Part shown: piece by piece, positions 18,718-27,808 of the stretch
Layout of the letters: the number at the start of each line of letters is the position of its first letter
How positions within the stretch are numbered: the first letter of the stretch is position 1
Origin: Roseivivax sediminis
Lineage (GTDB): Bacteria > Pseudomonadota > Alphaproteobacteria > Rhodobacterales > Rhodobacteraceae
Direction: 5' to 3'
Assembly (NCBI RefSeq): GCF_900112685.1
Contig: NZ_FOMS01000006.1
Span: forward strand, 62,001 to 126,000
Length of the DNA: 64,000 bases
Made by a program: the position numbers and the translations under genes
The notes under the pieces: model-generated
Seen by the model: the letters and a program-made list of their open reading frames with translations, nothing else
Databases searched by the model: none
Told to the model about the DNA's origin: nothing

Positions 18718-19701
18718 ATGACACGTACCTTCACCGTCGCGGCCGCCTCCTGCGCCGCGCTTCTGACCGCGGGCACCGCCTTCGCGCAAGACGACACCTC
18801 CTGCGGCGAGGCGTCCATCACCGAGATGAACTGGGCCTCGGGCTCCGTCGTCACCGGGGTGGCGACGTTCCTGATGGAACAGGGCTATGGCTGCGACGTT
18901 ACGGTCGTGCCGTCCTCAACCAACCCCGCCATCGCGTCGGTCGCCGAGAACGGCGAGCCCGACATTCTCACCGAGCTCTGGGTCAACGCCGCGCCGGTCT
19001 ACGACCGCCTCGCCGCGGAAGGAAAGGTCGAGCCCCTGACCGAGGTGCTGTCCGACGGCGGCATCGAGGGCTGGTGGATCCCCGATTACACGCTCGAGGC
19101 GCATCCCGAGCTGGCCACGATCGAGGGCGTTCTGGAGAATCCCGACCTCCTCGGCGGGCGGTTTCACAACTGCCCCGATGGCTGGGCCTGCAAGACCGTG
19201 AACACCAACAACATCCGTGCCGCGGGCCTCGAAGAAGCCGGTTTCGAGATCTTCAACCACGGCTCGGGCGAGACCATGGCGACCTCCATCGCCTCGGCGC
19301 ATGCCAATAACGAACCCTGGTTCGGCTATTACTGGGCCCCGACCGCCGTGCTCGGCCGGTACCCGATGACGCGCGTCGATGTCGGCGAGTACGACGAGGA
19401 AGCGCACGCCTGCAATTCCACGGAAGACTGCGCCGACCCCGAACTGTCGGCCTATCCAAACGGCAAGGTGCTGACCGTGGTCACCGACAGCTTCGCGGAG
19501 GCCGAGCCCGAGGTCGTCGACTTCCTGCGCAACATGCAGTTCACCAACGACCAGATGAACTCCGTCCTCGCCTGGATGGAGGAAAACAATGCCTCCGCAG
19601 AGGAAGCGGCGGTGCATTTCCTGACCAGCTACCAGGACGTTTGGTCGGGCTGGCTGAGCGACGGCGCGCGCGAGCGTCTGGCCTCCGTGCTGGGCGAGTG
19701 A
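18718..19701 (+). CDS. Betaine-type ABC transporter substrate-binding protein, copy 2
   Basis: A 327-residue paralogue of the preceding gene with signal peptide ending GTAFA-QDD. It has the same aromatic boxes (EMNWASGSVV, GWWIPDYT, WFGYYWAPTAVLGRY). It also has an additional cysteine pair in HACNSTEDCADP, which may form a disulfide. The start ATG at 18718 follows a weak ribosome site. A GC-rich hairpin lies between copies 1 and 2 and a very strong one after this gene, which could set different expression levels for the three binding proteins. Confidence 0.9.
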   Translation: MTRTFTVAAASCAALLTAGTAFAQDDTSCGEASITEMNWASGSVVTGVATFLMEQGYGCDVTVVPSSTNPAIASVAENGEPDILTELWVNAAPVYDRLAAEGKVEPLTEVLSDGGIEGWWIPDYTLEAHPELATIEGVLENPDLLGGRFHNCPDGWACKTVNTNNIRAAGLEEAGFEIFNHGSGETMATSIASAHANNEPWFGYYWAPTAVLGRYPMTRVDVGEYDEEAHACNSTEDCADPELSAYPNGKVLTVVTDSFAEAEPEVVDFLRNMQFTNDQMNSVLAWMEENNASAEEAAVHFLTSYQDVWSGWLSDGARERLASVLGE

Positions 19702-19709
19702 GCGGCGGC

Positions 19710-19734
19710 GCGGCGCGGGCAAAGCCCGCGCCGC
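19710..19734 (+). terminator. 11-bp GC hairpin between binding-protein copies 2 and 3
   Basis: A perfect inverted repeat GCGGCGCGGGC / GCCCGCGCCGC with an AAA loop and no T-tract afterwards. It lies just after the stop of copy 2. It could be a partial terminator or an mRNA 3'-stabilising hairpin that lowers expression of the downstream genes relative to the upstream ones. Confidence 0.55.
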
Positions 19735-19830
19735 GAAGTCGTTCGTGAACGCCGCCGACTGGTCAGGACGCGATGTCGCCGCATGTCTGGGACTGGAGTT
19801 CCGAGACCTGAGGATACCAAGGACCTGCAC

Positions 19831-20814
19831 ATGCGACACCTCTTCATGGCCGCCGCGGCCGCGACCGCCATCGCCACCGTCCCAACCCTCGCCCCGGCCC
19901 AGGGCGAAGGCAGCTGCGGCGAGGCGACGATCACCGAAATGAGCTGGGCGTCGGCGTCGGTCGTGACCGCCGTCGCCACGTTCCTGATGGACCAGGGCTA
20001 TGGCTGCGACGTCACCAAGGTGCCGTCGTCGATCACCCCGGCGCTCGCCTCCGTGGCCGAGACCGGAGAGCCCGACATCCTCACCGAGCTCTGGGTCAAC
20101 TCGGCCCCCGTCTACGACCGGCTGGTCGAGGAAGGAAAACTCGAACCGCTGACCCGCGTTCTGTCGGATGGCAGCGTGCAGGGCTGGTACGTGCCCGACT
20201 ACCTGCTGGAGGAGCATCCCGAACTCGGCACGCTGGACGGTGTGCTGAAAAATCCCGACCTGCTGGACAACCGCTTCCACAATTGCCCGGACGGCTGGGA
20301 TTGCCGGACGGTCAACGACAACATCCTCGCCGCGGCCGGCTTCGAGGACGCAGGCTTCGAGATCTTCGACCACGGCTCGGGCGAGACGCTGGCCTCCTCC
20401 ATCGCCTCGGCCCATGCCGACGAGGCGCCGTGGATCGGCTATTACTGGTCGCCCACGGCGATCCTCGGGCGCTACCCGATGACGCGGATCGACATGGGCG
20501 GCTTCGACGCCGACGCCCATGCCTGCAACGAGACACCCGATTGCGCCGACCCGCAAGTGTCGGCCTACCCGAACGCGGACGTGTTCACCGTGGTCACCGA
20601 CAGCTTCGCCGAGGCGGAGCCCGAGGTGACCGACATGCTGCGCAACATGCAATTCACCAACGACCAGATGAACGCCGTGCTGGCCTGGAAGGACGAGAAC
20701 ACCGCCTCCAACGAGGAAGCGGCGGTGCATTTTCTGACCAGCTACCAGGACGTCTGGTCGGACTGGCTGAACGATGCGGCACGGGAGCGTCTGTCGAACG
20801 TGCTGAACCAATAA
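19831..20814 (+). CDS. Betaine-type ABC transporter substrate-binding protein, copy 3
   Basis: A 327-residue paralogue closest to copy 2, with signal peptide ending LAPAQ-GEG. The motifs are EMSWASASVV, GWYVPDYL (a Tyr replacing one Trp of copies 1 and 2) and WIGYYWSPTAILGRY, plus the cysteine pair HACNETPDCADP. The changed aromatic residue suggests a different ligand or affinity. It directly precedes the permease gene and is the canonical operon position for a binding protein. Confidence 0.9.
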   Translation: MRHLFMAAAAATAIATVPTLAPAQGEGSCGEATITEMSWASASVVTAVATFLMDQGYGCDVTKVPSSITPALASVAETGEPDILTELWVNSAPVYDRLVEEGKLEPLTRVLSDGSVQGWYVPDYLLEEHPELGTLDGVLKNPDLLDNRFHNCPDGWDCRTVNDNILAAAGFEDAGFEIFDHGSGETLASSIASAHADEAPWIGYYWSPTAILGRYPMTRIDMGGFDADAHACNETPDCADPQVSAYPNADVFTVVTDSFAEAEPEVTDMLRNMQFTNDQMNAVLAWKDENTASNEEAAVHFLTSYQDVWSDWLNDAARERLSNVLNQ

Positions 20815-20887
20815 CGACCGGCGCCGCGGCGCCCGACCGGCGCGGTCCTGAGGGGCCGCGCCGCACAAGAAGAAGGACCAGGGGACA

Positions 20888-21928
20888 ATGGCAACCTACG
20901 ACTGGATATTCGACACGCTCGGCCTGAGGGGCTGGTGCGGCGGGGACGGCGAAGGCGGCGGCTCGGCACCGATGTCGATGGCTGACCTGATGGCTCAAAG
21001 CTCGGGCGAGGCGCCGGAGACGTCGCTCTGGGACACGCCGTTTCCGTCGATGGACGCGCTCAACGACGCCTGCGCGTCGTTTCCCCAGTCGCGCGAGCTG
21101 ACCCGCGGGCTGGAACGCGGCTTTCTCGATATCAAGGACTGGCTGTCCTACGTGCTCGATCCCTTGACCCAACCGCTGAGCTGGGCGCTTCGCAACGCGC
21201 TCGACCTGTTCCAGACGGTGCCGTGGTGGCTGATGATCCCGATCCTGGGGCTGATCGTGCTCGGCATCAGCCGCTCGTTCAAGCTGATGGCCTTCGTCGT
21301 CGGCTCCTTCGCGCTCCTGGCCTTCATCGATTATTACGACTACGCCATGCAGACGCTGGCGATCATCTTCGTCTGCGCCGTCATATGCGTGGCGCTCGGC
21401 GTGCCCATCGGCATCGCCATGTCGCGTTCGGACAGACTGCAGGCGGGCATGATCCCGGTCCTCGACATGCTGCAGACGCTGCCGCCCTTCGTCTACCTGA
21501 TCCCGCTGATCTTCCTGTTTTCCGTCACCGAGCCCAAGCTCTACGGCATCGCCATCATCCTTTACGCCATCGTGCCGGTGATCCGACTGACCAATCTCGG
21601 CATCCGGCTCGTCGACAAGGAGGTGATCGAAGCCGCGGACGCCTTCGGCATGACCAAGCGCCAGAAGCTCTACGGCGTGCAGATCCCGCTGGCGCTGCCG
21701 AACATCATGGCCGGCGTGAACCAGACGATCATGATGTCGCTCGCCATGGTGGTGATCGCCTCGCTGGTCTCGGCGCCCGGCCTCGGCGTCCTGGTCCTGC
21801 GCGGCATCCGCAATCTCGAACTGGGCGTCGGGCTGATCTCGGGTCTCGGCATCGTGCTGCTGGCGGTGATCCTCGACCGGTCCACCAAGGCGGCGCTCGC
21901 CCGCGTCAACGCCGCACAGAAGCATTAA
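20888..21928 (+). CDS. proW: Glycine betaine/proline-type ABC transporter permease
   Basis: A 346-residue inner-membrane protein of the ProW/OpuAB type. Residues 1-90 are an extended soluble N-terminus; several membrane segments follow, including WWLMIPILGLIVLGIS and ETLAIIF-like stretches. The coupling EAA loop is EAADAFGMTKRQKLYGVQIP. It forms the channel for substrates delivered by the three upstream binding proteins. It is followed after 12 bases by the ATPase gene. Confidence 0.9.
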   Translation: MATYDWIFDTLGLRGWCGGDGEGGGSAPMSMADLMAQSSGEAPETSLWDTPFPSMDALNDACASFPQSRELTRGLERGFLDIKDWLSYVLDPLTQPLSWALRNALDLFQTVPWWLMIPILGLIVLGISRSFKLMAFVVGSFALLAFIDYYDYAMQTLAIIFVCAVICVALGVPIGIAMSRSDRLQAGMIPVLDMLQTLPPFVYLIPLIFLFSVTEPKLYGIAIILYAIVPVIRLTNLGIRLVDKEVIEAADAFGMTKRQKLYGVQIPLALPNIMAGVNQTIMMSLAMVVIASLVSAPGLGVLVLRGIRNLELGVGLISGLGIVLLAVILDRSTKAALARVNAAQKH

Positions 21929-21940
21929 GGAGGGCGCGAG

Positions 21941-22996
21941 ATGACCGATCCCAAGATTTCCGTCCGCAACCTCTACAAGATCTTCGGCGAGGAGCCGCAG
22001 GCCGCCCTGGCCCACGCCAAGGCCGGCATGGACAAGGCACAGCTTCTGGACGAGCATCGCCACGTCCTCGGCCTGCGCGACATCAACGTCGACATGGCCA
22101 GCGGCGAGATCACCGTGATCATGGGGCTCTCGGGCTCCGGCAAGTCGACGCTGATCCGGCACCTCAACCGGCTGATCGACCCCACCGACGGCCAGGTGAT
22201 CGTCGACGGCGAGGACATCATGTCCTATTCCGACAGCGCGCTGCGCGGCCTGCGGCGCAAGAAGATGTCGATGGTGTTCCAGAAATTCGCGCTCCTGCCC
22301 CACCGCACGGTGCTGGAGAACGCCGGCACGCCGATGATCGTCGACGGCGCCAAGCGCGCCGAATGGGAGAAGGAGGCGACCCGCTGGCTCGACCGCGTCG
22401 GGCTGGAGGGCCAGGGGCCGCAATATCCGCACCAGCTTTCGGGCGGGATGCAGCAGCGTGTGGGCATCGCGCGGGCACTGACCTCGAACTCCGACATCAT
22501 GCTGATGGACGAGGCATTTTCGGCGCTCGATCCGCTGATCCGCACCGACATGCAGGATCTGCTGATCGAGCTGCAACGCGAGCTTCAGAAGACCGTGGTG
22601 TTCATCACCCACGATCTGGACGAGGCGCTGAAGCTCGCCGATCACCTGGTGATCCTGAAGGACGGCGAGGTGGTGCAGCAGGGCGAGCCGCAGCACATTC
22701 TGATGAACCCGAACGATCCCTACATCGTGGACTTCATCTCGGACATCAATCGCGCCCGCGTGCTGCGCGCACGCACGGTGATGACCGAGGGGACCGACGA
22801 TCCCGGCGGTCTCTCTGGCGAGGTCGACGAGAACGCCACGCTCGAGGATGTCATCGCCAAGGCCGACGGCGACACGAGGCTGAGCTTCCGCGTCACCCGC
22901 AACGGAACGCCCGTCGGCACCCTGCCCATGACCGACGTCGTCAAGGCGCTCGTCCCCACCGCGGCCTCCGAGGACGGGATGCGCCAGGCCTCCTAG
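21941..22996 (+). CDS. proV: Glycine betaine/proline-type ABC transporter ATP-binding protein
   Basis: A 351-residue ATPase of the ProV/OpuAA type. Walker A is GLSGSGKST, the ABC signature LSGGMQQRVGIARAL, Walker B ILMLMDEAFSALDP-like (MLMDEAFSALDP), and the H-loop ITHD. The N-terminal extension with a family-typical FG/EEP region is present. The C-terminal region after residue 270 is a reduced CBS-like part that in this family senses ionic strength. It completes a five-gene operon with three binding proteins. Confidence 0.92.
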   Translation: MTDPKISVRNLYKIFGEEPQAALAHAKAGMDKAQLLDEHRHVLGLRDINVDMASGEITVIMGLSGSGKSTLIRHLNRLIDPTDGQVIVDGEDIMSYSDSALRGLRRKKMSMVFQKFALLPHRTVLENAGTPMIVDGAKRAEWEKEATRWLDRVGLEGQGPQYPHQLSGGMQQRVGIARALTSNSDIMLMDEAFSALDPLIRTDMQDLLIELQRELQKTVVFITHDLDEALKLADHLVILKDGEVVQQGEPQHILMNPNDPYIVDFISDINRARVLRARTVMTEGTDDPGGLSGEVDENATLEDVIAKADGDTRLSFRVTRNGTPVGTLPMTDVVKALVPTAASEDGMRQAS

Positions 22997-23022
22997 GCGG
23001 CGCCCCGCCCCGGAGCCGACAA

Positions 23023-23046
23023 GACCCGCGCCCCCGGGCGCGGGTC
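23023..23046 (+). terminator. 10-bp GC hairpin after the betaine transporter operon
   Basis: A perfect inverted repeat GACCCGCGCC / GGCGCGGGTC with a CCCG loop, 27 bases after the ATPase stop and before the next ABC gene. It has no T-tract, as is common in high-GC genomes. It probably ends the betaine operon. Confidence 0.6.
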
Positions 23047-23088
23047 GTGCTATGACGCGCGCGGGCCCAGGCAGCGCACGGGGGAATC

Positions 23089-24090
23089 ATGCCCGACGGC
23101 AGGACTCAGACAGACGCCGCGCCGCATGCGGACGCGGCCGCGCCGGCGATCCGCGCGCGCGGGCTCGTCAAGCGGTTCGGCGACGTCGACGCGGTCGCCG
23201 GCATCGACCTCGACGTGCCCAGGGGCATGATCTTTGCCATTCTCGGCCCCAACGGCGCGGGCAAGACCACGCTGATGCGCATGCTCGCCACGCTGACGCC
23301 GCCCGACGACGGCACGGCAGAGGTGATGGGCCACGACCTGACGGCCGCCCCCGACGCGGTACGCGGCGCCATCGCGATGACCGGGCAGTTCGCCTCTCTC
23401 GACGAGGATCTGACCGGCCGCGAGAACCTGATCTTCCTCGCCCGGCTCTGGGGCTTCGGGCGCCGCGCGGCGCGCGACCGGGCCGACGCGCTGTTCGCGG
23501 CGTTCGAGCTGGCCGATGCGCGGCACCGGCAGGTGAAGGATTATTCCGGCGGTATGCGCCGGCGGCTCGACATCGCCGCCTCGCTCATCGTCACGCCGGG
23601 GGTGCTGTTCCTCGACGAACCAACCACCGGCCTCGATCCCACGGCGCGCCAGCGGGTCTGGCGGATGATCCGCCAGCTGGCGCAATCGGGCGTGACAGTG
23701 CTTCTGACCACGCAATACCTCGAAGAGGCCGACCAGCTGGCCGAACGGATCGCGGTGATCGATCGCGGCCGCAAGATCGCCGAGGGCACCAGCCGCGAGC
23801 TCAAGGCCGCGACCGGATCGGGCGTGCTACACGTCACGCTGGCCGAGGCGGACCCGCTGGACCGCGCCGCGGCGCTGCTGGAGGCGCGGCTCGAAGCTCC
23901 CGTCCAGCGCAGCCCCGAAGGCGCGCGCCTGTCGGTCATGGCAACCACGGCGGAGGCGGCCAACGGCGCCATCGCCGCACTGCTGGCAGACGGCGTGCCG
24001 CTCGAGGATTTCGCCATGGGCTCGCCCAGCCTCGAAGAGGTGTTCTTCGCGCTCACCGGCGGCGCCCCGCAATCGGAGGATGCGGCATGA
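23089..24090 (+). CDS. DrrA-like ABC exporter ATP-binding protein
   Basis: A 333-residue ABC ATPase of the daunorubicin-resistance/ABC-2 type. Walker A is GPNGAGKTT, the signature YSGGMRRRLDIAAS, Walker B LFLDEPTTGLDP and the switch TTQYLEEAD. The C-terminal about 90 residues are the DrrA-type extension (VLHVTLAEADPL onwards). It powers the adjacent membrane protein, with which its stop codon overlaps (ATGA). The substrate, such as a drug, lipid or polysaccharide, cannot be told from sequence. Confidence 0.9.
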   Translation: MPDGRTQTDAAPHADAAAPAIRARGLVKRFGDVDAVAGIDLDVPRGMIFAILGPNGAGKTTLMRMLATLTPPDDGTAEVMGHDLTAAPDAVRGAIAMTGQFASLDEDLTGRENLIFLARLWGFGRRAARDRADALFAAFELADARHRQVKDYSGGMRRRLDIAASLIVTPGVLFLDEPTTGLDPTARQRVWRMIRQLAQSGVTVLLTTQYLEEADQLAERIAVIDRGRKIAEGTSRELKAATGSGVLHVTLAEADPLDRAAALLEARLEAPVQRSPEGARLSVMATTAEAANGAIAALLADGVPLEDFAMGSPSLEEVFFALTGGAPQSEDAA

Positions 24091-24887
24091 GCGCCCCCCT
24101 GTCCGGACTGGAACCCACCGCGCGCCCGCCGCGCCCCTCGGCGCTGTCCAACGCGCTGACCTTCGGCTGGCGCGCGGTGCTGAAATTCCGCCACGTCCCC
24201 GAGCAGCTCTTCGACCTGATCATGACGCCGCTCATGTTCACGCTGCTCTTCACCTTCGTCTTCGGCGGCGCGCTGGCGGGATCGACCGGCGATTACCTGC
24301 AGTTCTTCCTGCCCGGCATCCTCGTGCAGACGGTGGCGTTCAACGCGGTCTATTCGGGGATGAACCTGTCGACGGACCTCGGAAAGGGCCTCTTCGACCG
24401 GTTCCGCAGCCTGCCGATCTGGCCCCTGGCCCCCTTTGCCGGACTGATCGTGGGCGACGTGCTGCGCCACCTCATCGCCGGCGGCATCATCCTCGGCATC
24501 GGTCTGATCCTGGGCTACCGGCCCGAGGCGGGACTGCCGGGGGTGATCGCCGCCTTCGCATTGCTGCTGACCATCGGTTTCGGGATCGGCTGGGTCTTCA
24601 TCGTGCTGGGCCTCTTGATCCGCACGCCGACGACCGTGATGACGCTGGGCTTCACCGTGCTTTTCCCGGTGGTCTTCGCCTCCAACATCATGGTCCAGCC
24701 CGAGACGATGCCGGACTGGCTGCGCGCCTTCGTGGCGGTCAACCCGGTGTCGCTGATGACCACGGCGATGCGCGGCCTGATGGCCGGCACGGCGAGCCTT
24801 TCGCAGATCGCGCTGGCGCTGATCGCCCCGGTGCTTCTGACGGCCGCCTTGGCGCCCCTGACGCTGCGGCTCTACCAGCGCCGTTAG
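24087..24887 (+). CDS. ABC-2 type exporter permease (DrrB-like)
   Basis: A 266-residue membrane protein with about six hydrophobic segments. It includes the ABC-2 family stretch PLMFTLLFTFVFGGAL near the N-terminus and the conserved VNPVSLMTTAMRGLM near the C-terminus. The ATG at 24087 overlaps the ATPase stop, so the two are translationally coupled and form a two-component exporter. It converges on the demethylase gene, with 11 bases between them. Confidence 0.9.
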   Translation: MSAPLSGLEPTARPPRPSALSNALTFGWRAVLKFRHVPEQLFDLIMTPLMFTLLFTFVFGGALAGSTGDYLQFFLPGILVQTVAFNAVYSGMNLSTDLGKGLFDRFRSLPIWPLAPFAGLIVGDVLRHLIAGGIILGIGLILGYRPEAGLPGVIAAFALLLTIGFGIGWVFIVLGLLIRTPTTVMTLGFTVLFPVVFASNIMVQPETMPDWLRAFVAVNPVSLMTTAMRGLMAGTASLSQIALALIAPVLLTAALAPLTLRLYQRR

Positions 24888-24898
24888 GGCGCCAGCCG

Positions 24899-26935
24899 TC
24901 AGATCGCCTTGACCAGCCGCAGCGCGTCGTAGATCGCGGCGTGCGTGTTGCGCGCCGCCACCGCGTCGCCGATACGATAAAGCCGGTAGGTGCCGCCGGG
25001 GTTCCGCACCACCTCCTGCGGGCGGCCCGCAACAAGCGCCTCGTAATCGACCTCGCCGCGGTTTGTCGAACCCTCGCGCAGGTCGAAATAGACGTCGTCG
25101 AGCGGGCGCGTGCCGTGGTTCACCACAACCTGGTCGACGCGCCGCTCGCGCGTGGCGCCGCCGTAATCGCTGCCGAGCGTGGCGCAGAGGCCGTTGCCGT
25201 CGCGCGCCACGGCGTCCAGCTTCCACGTCACGGTGAAGGTCACGTCGCGCTGCTGCAGCGCGCGCATCGCCGGGGTGAGCGACATGGCCATGACCTCGGA
25301 GGCGATGGTGCGGTCGCGGGTCACCATCTCGACCTTCGCGCCGGTGGCGGCGATCTTCTCGGCCGCCTGGAGCCCGGCGTAATCGCCCGCATCGTCGTAG
25401 ATCAGCACGTTCTCTCCGGGCGCGGCATCGCCCGACAGGATGTCCCAGGCCGAGACGACGAGGCCGTTGCCCTCGCTCAGCACCTCCGTATGCGGCAGCC
25501 CGCCGGTGGCGACGATGACGACGTCGGGCGCATCCGCCTGCACCGTTTCGGCCTCCGCGAAGCTGTTGAACCGGAAGCTCACGCCGAGGCGCGTGCATTC
25601 CTCGAACCGCCACTGGATCAGCTGGATCATCTCGGCCCGCCGCGGCGTCTGCGCGGTCAGCCGCACCTGCCCGCCGGGATCGTTCGCCGCCTCGTGCACG
25701 ATGACCTCGTGCCCCCGCTCCGCCGCGACGCGCGCGGCCTCCAGCCCCGCAGGGCCGGCGCCGATCACCACGACGCGGCGGCGCGTCTCGGCCTTCGGCA
25801 CGACATGCGGCTGCTCGAGCTCGCGCCCCGTCGCGGGGTTGTGCAGGCACAGCGCCATGCCCCCCTGATAGATCCGGTCCAGGCAATAATTGGCGCCGAC
25901 GCAGGGACGGATGCGGTCCTCCTCTCCGCGCAGGATCTTGGCGACGATGTGCGGGTCGGCCATGTGCGCGCGGGTCATCCCGACCATGTCGAGCTTGCCG
26001 CTGGCGATGGCGTGCCGCGCGGTCGCGACATCCTGTATTTTGGCGGCGTGGAAGGTCGGCACCTGCGTCGCCGCACGGATCTCTCCGGCGAAGTCGAGAT
26101 GCGGGCTCGACCGCATGCCCTGCACCGGAATAACGTCGGTGAGGCCCGCGTCGGTGTCGATATGGCCCCGGATCACGTTGAGGAAATCGACCAGCCCGCT
26201 CGCCTTCAGGCGGCGCGAGATCTCGAACCCCTCCTCCTTCGTGATCCCTCCGGCGAGGTCCTCGTCCGCGACGTAGCGGATGCCGACGAGGAAGTCCTCG
26301 CCCACCCTCTCCCGGATCGCCGACAGCACGTCCATCGACAGTCGCATCCGGTTCTCGAGGCTGCCGCCATGCGGCCCGTCCAGATCATTCGTCGCCGGCG
26401 ACCAGAACTGATCCAGAAGGTGCCCGTAGGCCTGAAGCTCGATCCCGTCGAGCCCGGCGTCCCTCATCCGTTCCGCCGCGTCGGCATAATCCTCGATGAT
26501 GCGGACGATGTCCCAATCCTCGGCCACCTTCGGAAACGCCTTGTGCGAGGCCTCCCGTTCGTGGCTCGACGACACGACGGGCAGCCAGTCGGCCTTGTCC
26601 CAGCGGGTGCGGCGGCCAAGATGCGTCAGCTGGATCATCACCGCGCAGTCATGATCGTGGCACTCGTCGGTGAGCGCCCTCATCCAGCCGACCACCTCGT
26701 CCTTCCAGGCCAGGATGTTGTTGAAGACCGGCGGGCTGTCCCGCGCGACCGAGGCCGACCCGGCCGTCATCGTCAGCGCCACGCCGGCCCGCGCCCGCTC
26801 CGCGTGATAGGCGCGATAGCGCGCCTTGGGCATGCCGTCCTCGGGATAGGCCGGTTCGTGGCTGGTGATCATCAGCCGGTTCTTCAGCCGCAGATGCTTC
26901 AGATCGTAGGGCTGGAGAAGGGGATCGGTCGACAT
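24899..26935 (-). CDS. Flavin-dependent N-demethylase (dimethylglycine/N-methylproline type)
   Basis: A 678-residue two-domain flavoprotein from the ATG at 26935, with a strong GGAGGTG ribosome site. The N-terminal TIM barrel is of the old-yellow-enzyme/TMADH class (KNRLMITSHEPAYPEDGMPK, IQLTHLGRR, ELQAYGHLLDQFWSP). A cysteine cluster CVGANYC...LCLHN follows and may hold an Fe-S cluster, although the spacing differs from the classical CxGCxxxC. Then comes a pyridine-nucleotide domain (VVVIGAGPAGLEAARVA). The sequence fits dimethylglycine or stachydrine-pathway N-methylproline demethylases. The neighbouring betaine transporter and divergent TetR gene support a role in methylated-amine catabolism. 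The exact substrate is inferred. Confidence 0.8.
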   Translation of the reverse strand: MSTDPLLQPYDLKHLRLKNRLMITSHEPAYPEDGMPKARYRAYHAERARAGVALTMTAGSASVARDSPPVFNNILAWKDEVVGWMRALTDECHDHDCAVMIQLTHLGRRTRWDKADWLPVVSSSHEREASHKAFPKVAEDWDIVRIIEDYADAAERMRDAGLDGIELQAYGHLLDQFWSPATNDLDGPHGGSLENRMRLSMDVLSAIRERVGEDFLVGIRYVADEDLAGGITKEEGFEISRRLKASGLVDFLNVIRGHIDTDAGLTDVIPVQGMRSSPHLDFAGEIRAATQVPTFHAAKIQDVATARHAIASGKLDMVGMTRAHMADPHIVAKILRGEEDRIRPCVGANYCLDRIYQGGMALCLHNPATGRELEQPHVVPKAETRRRVVVIGAGPAGLEAARVAAERGHEVIVHEAANDPGGQVRLTAQTPRRAEMIQLIQWRFEECTRLGVSFRFNSFAEAETVQADAPDVVIVATGGLPHTEVLSEGNGLVVSAWDILSGDAAPGENVLIYDDAGDYAGLQAAEKIAATGAKVEMVTRDRTIASEVMAMSLTPAMRALQQRDVTFTVTWKLDAVARDGNGLCATLGSDYGGATRERRVDQVVVNHGTRPLDDVYFDLREGSTNRGEVDYEALVAGRPQEVVRNPGGTYRLYRIGDAVAARNTHAAIYDALRLVKAI

Positions 26936-27055
26936 GCTGCACCTCCGTGGCGTCTTGGCAATTCGGATGCCGGAAATGTTCACTTGTGTCAATTAAAAGA
27001 TCATCGATGTATATTTTGTGTTGAAGGGCGCTGCGGGGCTTCTTAATGTCGCGCC
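26936..27055. promoter_or_regulatory. AT-rich divergent promoter region, demethylase / TetR gene
   Basis: A 120-base divergent region whose centre (about 26,975-27,035) is strikingly AT-rich for this genome. It contains TGTGTCAATT on the plus strand, which gives a TTGACA -35-like box for the demethylase on the minus strand. Further TTGTGTTGA and TTTTGTG elements lie towards the TetR start. The TetR protein probably binds here to control both genes; no perfect palindrome was found. Confidence 0.45.
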
Positions 27056-27730
27056 ATGGAACAGCTCGAAGACACCGATCCCGGCAAGACATCGGGCTGG
27101 CGCGGCTCGCGCGAACTGTGGCTCGACGCGGCCAAGCGCGCCTTCCTGGACACCGGGCTCGGCGCGGTGAAGATCCAGCCGCTGGCGACCCGGCTGAACC
27201 TGTCGCGGACGAGCTTCTACTGGTTCTTCAAGGATCGCGGCGCCCTTCTGGACGCGCTGCTCGAAGAGTGGGACGCCAAGAACAGCGGCGCGTTCGAGAC
27301 CGCCTGCAGCGCCTATGCCGAATCGATTCAGGAAGCGGTGCTGAACCTCATCGTGGTCTTTCACGACGAGGCGCTGTTCGAGCCGCAGCTCGATTTCGCC
27401 GTGCGCGGCTGGGCGCATCAGTCCGATGCGGTCATGGCGCGCGTGAACGACGCGGACGAACGGCGGCTGGCGGCGATCCGGGCGATGTTCGAACGGTTCG
27501 GCTATGCGCCTCAGGACGCCGACGTGCGCGCGCGCACCGTCTACCTCGTGCAGATCGGCTACATCTCGATGCAGGTGCAGGAAGATCCGGCCGTGCGCAT
27601 GGCGCGGGTGCCGGGCTACGTGAAGACCTATTGCGGCGAAGGCCCCGCCCCGAACGAACTCGCCCGCTTCCACGCGCGGCTCGGCTTCGACGCCGCGGAG
27701 CATGCCCAACCGCACAAGGCTGAAACCTGA
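27056..27730 (+). CDS. TetR-family transcriptional regulator
   Basis: A 224-residue regulator divergent from the demethylase. Residues about 20-75 form the TetR helix-turn-helix, with VKIQPLATRLNLSRTSFYWFFKDRGALLDALL. The remaining all-helical domain would bind a ligand. Its position suggests control of the demethylase by a methylated amine or its breakdown product. It is the last chromosomal gene before the element attachment site. Confidence 0.88.
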   Translation: MEQLEDTDPGKTSGWRGSRELWLDAAKRAFLDTGLGAVKIQPLATRLNLSRTSFYWFFKDRGALLDALLEEWDAKNSGAFETACSAYAESIQEAVLNLIVVFHDEALFEPQLDFAVRGWAHQSDAVMARVNDADERRLAAIRAMFERFGYAPQDADVRARTVYLVQIGYISMQVQEDPAVRMARVPGYVKTYCGEGPAPNELARFHARLGFDAAEHAQPHKAET

Positions 27731-27763
27731 GGGGACCTGGCGATCCGGCTGTGGTCTGGATGC

Positions 27764-27808
27764 TGGCGCACCCGTCAGGATTCGAACCTGAGGCCTCTGC
27801 CTTCGGAG
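27764..27808 (-). other. attL: 3' half of a tRNA-Arg gene
   Basis: Read on the minus strand this is the 3' half of a tRNA: anticodon-loop end (CTCCGAA-like, anticodon CCG), stem GGCAG, T-arm CAGGTTCGAATCCTG, acceptor strand CGGGTGC, discriminator G and an encoded CCA. The expected 5' half does not follow to the right; the sequence there cannot form the anticodon stem or D-arm. It lies just upstream of a tyrosine integrase, so it is best read as the displaced tRNA fragment at the left end of an integrative element. The intact gene should lie at the other end, beyond the window. Confidence 0.85.

Noticed and set aside
18916-22696. Two long minus-strand open frames of 650 and 680 residues
   Set aside because: They lie opposite the well-supported binding-protein, permease and ATPase genes. 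Their His/Arg/Val-rich composition is that of GC-rich complement frames.
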